A stretch of 6,255 nt of DNA. Origin: Clostridiales bacterium (GTDB taxonomy: Bacteria; Bacillota; Clostridia; Peptostreptococcales; Anaerovoracaceae). The stretch lies in NCBI GenBank assembly GCA_012735285.1, contig JAAYHT010000163.1:1-6255 (forward strand), given 5' to 3'. Made by a program: the position numbers and the translations under genes. How positions within the stretch are numbered: the stretch's first letter is position 1; the number at the start of each line of letters is the position of its first letter. Positions 5,425-6,255 of this stretch are shown one piece after another. The notes under the pieces were generated by a model that saw only the letters and a list, made by a program, of their open reading frames with translations, did not search any database and was not told the DNA's origin.

Positions 5425-5929
5425 GAAACTGATTTTGTGTGCATTCTTTGCAGCTTTGACAGGAGTATTTTCAGTAATTTCTATCCCCCTGCCCTTCTCA
5501 CCCGTTCCTATAAACCTTGCAACCTTATCGGTGTTCTTAGCAGGAGGATTGCTTGGAGCAAAATATGGGGCAATTAGTATGATTATCTACGTCTTCCTAG
5601 GTGCTATAGGTGTTCCTGTGTTTCACAGCCTGACCTCAGGTTTGGGAATACTTACTGGTCCTACTGGTGGATATATCATAGGCTATATTTTAGCTGCATT
5701 TATAATAGGTATAATTTATAGTTCAGCTAGACACCTACTATTAGCTCTTTTAGCAGGTATAGTAGCCTGCTATGCTTTAGGCACCCTATGGTTTATCTAT
5801 CTTACAGGGGTAAATCTCTGGTCTGCCCTGCTCATGTGTGTCATACCATTTATACCTGGCGATCTATTAAAGATACTGGTAGCACTGCTACTGATTAAAA
5901 AGCTAAAAAGATATATTGACATTTATTAA
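5414..5929 (+). CDS. bioY: Biotin transporter BioY (ECF-type S component)
   Basis: BioY is a membrane protein that binds biotin with high affinity and, with the shared ECF energy-coupling module, brings it into the cell. The 171 residues form about six hydrophobic helices with a short charged tail (KKLKRYIDIY). Family marks: PLPFSPVPINL (25-35), GPTGGYIIGY (82-91, the BioY signature) and FIPGDLLK (146-153, near the ligand site). The first helix has an AxxxA pattern (Ala10 to Ala14), the motif by which S components contact EcfT. No bioM or bioN follows in the window, so it probably uses a module encoded elsewhere; some BioY proteins also work alone. The ATG lies within the end of birA behind GGAGG (5404-5408) at 5-base spacing, so the two are co-transcribed and share BirA control. 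Confidence 0.96.
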   Translation: MKTKKLILCAFFAALTGVFSVISIPLPFSPVPINLATLSVFLAGGLLGAKYGAISMIIYVFLGAIGVPVFHSLTSGLGILTGPTGGYIIGYILAAFIIGIIYSSARHLLLALLAGIVACYALGTLWFIYLTGVNLWSALLMCVIPFIPGDLLKILVALLLIKKLKRYIDIY

Positions 5930-6255
5930 TCACTTATTGATCTATCATAAAATACAAATCTGTTCTTGCGCTGAGATTTGGCTTTGTACATAGCCAGATC
6001 TGCATTGTGATAGAGTTCCTCGAAGGTGTCTCCATCTTTAGGATATATAGCAATGCCCACGCTCGCCGTAATATTATGCACGGTATTAATATATCTAAGG
6101 ACCCTAGAGACTTTGTGGGCTATAATATTTTCACTTTCTATATTCTTAATCAGAATCATAAACTCGTCTCCGACAATCCTGCCTATTATATCAGTATCTC
6201 TGAAGCTGGCTTTTAAGATATTGGCGGTATCTCTTAATACCTGGTCTCCATATAG
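5926..6255 (-). CDS. GGDEF-domain protein, C-terminal part (5' end outside window)
   Basis: The leftward frame is open to the window edge and gives 109 residues, all of GGDEF-domain type. In order: YGDQVLRDTANIL (the GHxxGDxxL region), RDTD (an RxxD I-site exactly five residues before the signature), GRIVGDEFMILI (the signature), SVGIAIYPKDGDTFEELYHNAD, and DLAMYKAKSQRKNRFVFYD, the usual end of the fold. GGDEF proteins make c-di-GMP from two GTP. Here the first Gly of the signature is Val (VGDEF), while the catalytic Glu is kept, so activity is uncertain. An ATG at 6159 lies just after the signature and is not the true start. The N-terminal sensor or EAL partner domains cannot be seen. The stop TAA (5928-5926) interlocks with that of bioY, leaving no intergenic space. 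Confidence 0.93.
   Translation of the reverse strand, partial: LYGDQVLRDTANILKASFRDTDIIGRIVGDEFMILIKNIESENIIAHKVSRVLRYINTVHNITASVGIAIYPKDGDTFEELYHNADLAMYKAKSQRKNRFVFYDRSISD

Noticed and set aside
5892..5932. TGATTAA/TTAATCA inverted repeat across the bioY end as a terminator
   Set aside because: Arms are only seven AT-rich bases with a 27-base gap and no U-tract; not convincing.
6007..6216. Rightward open frame of 69 codons at the window end
   Set aside because: It is antisense to the GGDEF domain, which has clear motifs in the other direction.

Overview
The window looks like a chromosomal segment of an AT-rich, motile, Gram-positive-type bacterium, most likely a member of class Clostridia. 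The support is a near-perfect sigma-D flagellar promoter, strong AGGAGG-type ribosome binding sites, the gene order fliD-fliS-fliT, a BirA with an N-terminal DNA-binding domain next to bioY, and many charged, AT-rich codons. I cannot name the genus.

Left part (1-1640): the 3' end of a chemotaxis methyltransferase gene (cheR) runs rightwards and meets, tail to tail with interlocked stop codons, a leftward gene for an unusual three-part protein. That protein has an N-terminal DnaJ (J) domain with an intact HPD motif, a middle region that reads like an NTF2-like fold, and a C-terminal GGDEF domain. The GGDEF domain has lost its catalytic signature but keeps an RxxD inhibitory-site motif. I regard it as the most interesting gene in the window: it may be a c-di-GMP-sensing co-chaperone linked to flagella or chemotaxis.

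Middle (1641-4353): a 111-bp divergent intergenic region holds a textbook sigma-D promoter facing right, with a perfect 14-bp palindrome over its -35 element. It drives a compact late-flagellar operon: fliD (filament cap), fliS (flagellin chaperone) and a small coiled-coil gene in the fliT position, which overlaps fliS by 8 bases.

Right part (4354-6255): a 78-bp spacer packs a BirA-type operator (TTGTCAACC-N14-GGTTGACAA), a promoter whose -35 TTGACA lies inside that operator, and a terminator-like hairpin that contains the promoter's -10 and the birA Shine-Dalgarno. Then come birA (biotin-protein ligase/repressor) and bioY (biotin transporter S component), overlapping by 11 bases. They form a self-regulated biotin uptake and attachment operon. 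bioY again meets a leftward GGDEF gene, cut by the window edge, with interlocked stop codons; this one has a VGDEF motif and an RxxD site.

Together the window joins motility (cheR, fliDST), c-di-GMP-family proteins (two leftward GGDEF-domain genes) and a biotin operon that appears to be insulated from upstream flagellar transcription by its own control region. I see no rRNA, tRNA, CRISPR array, insertion sequence or integrase. No stretch longer than 300 bases lacks a gene.
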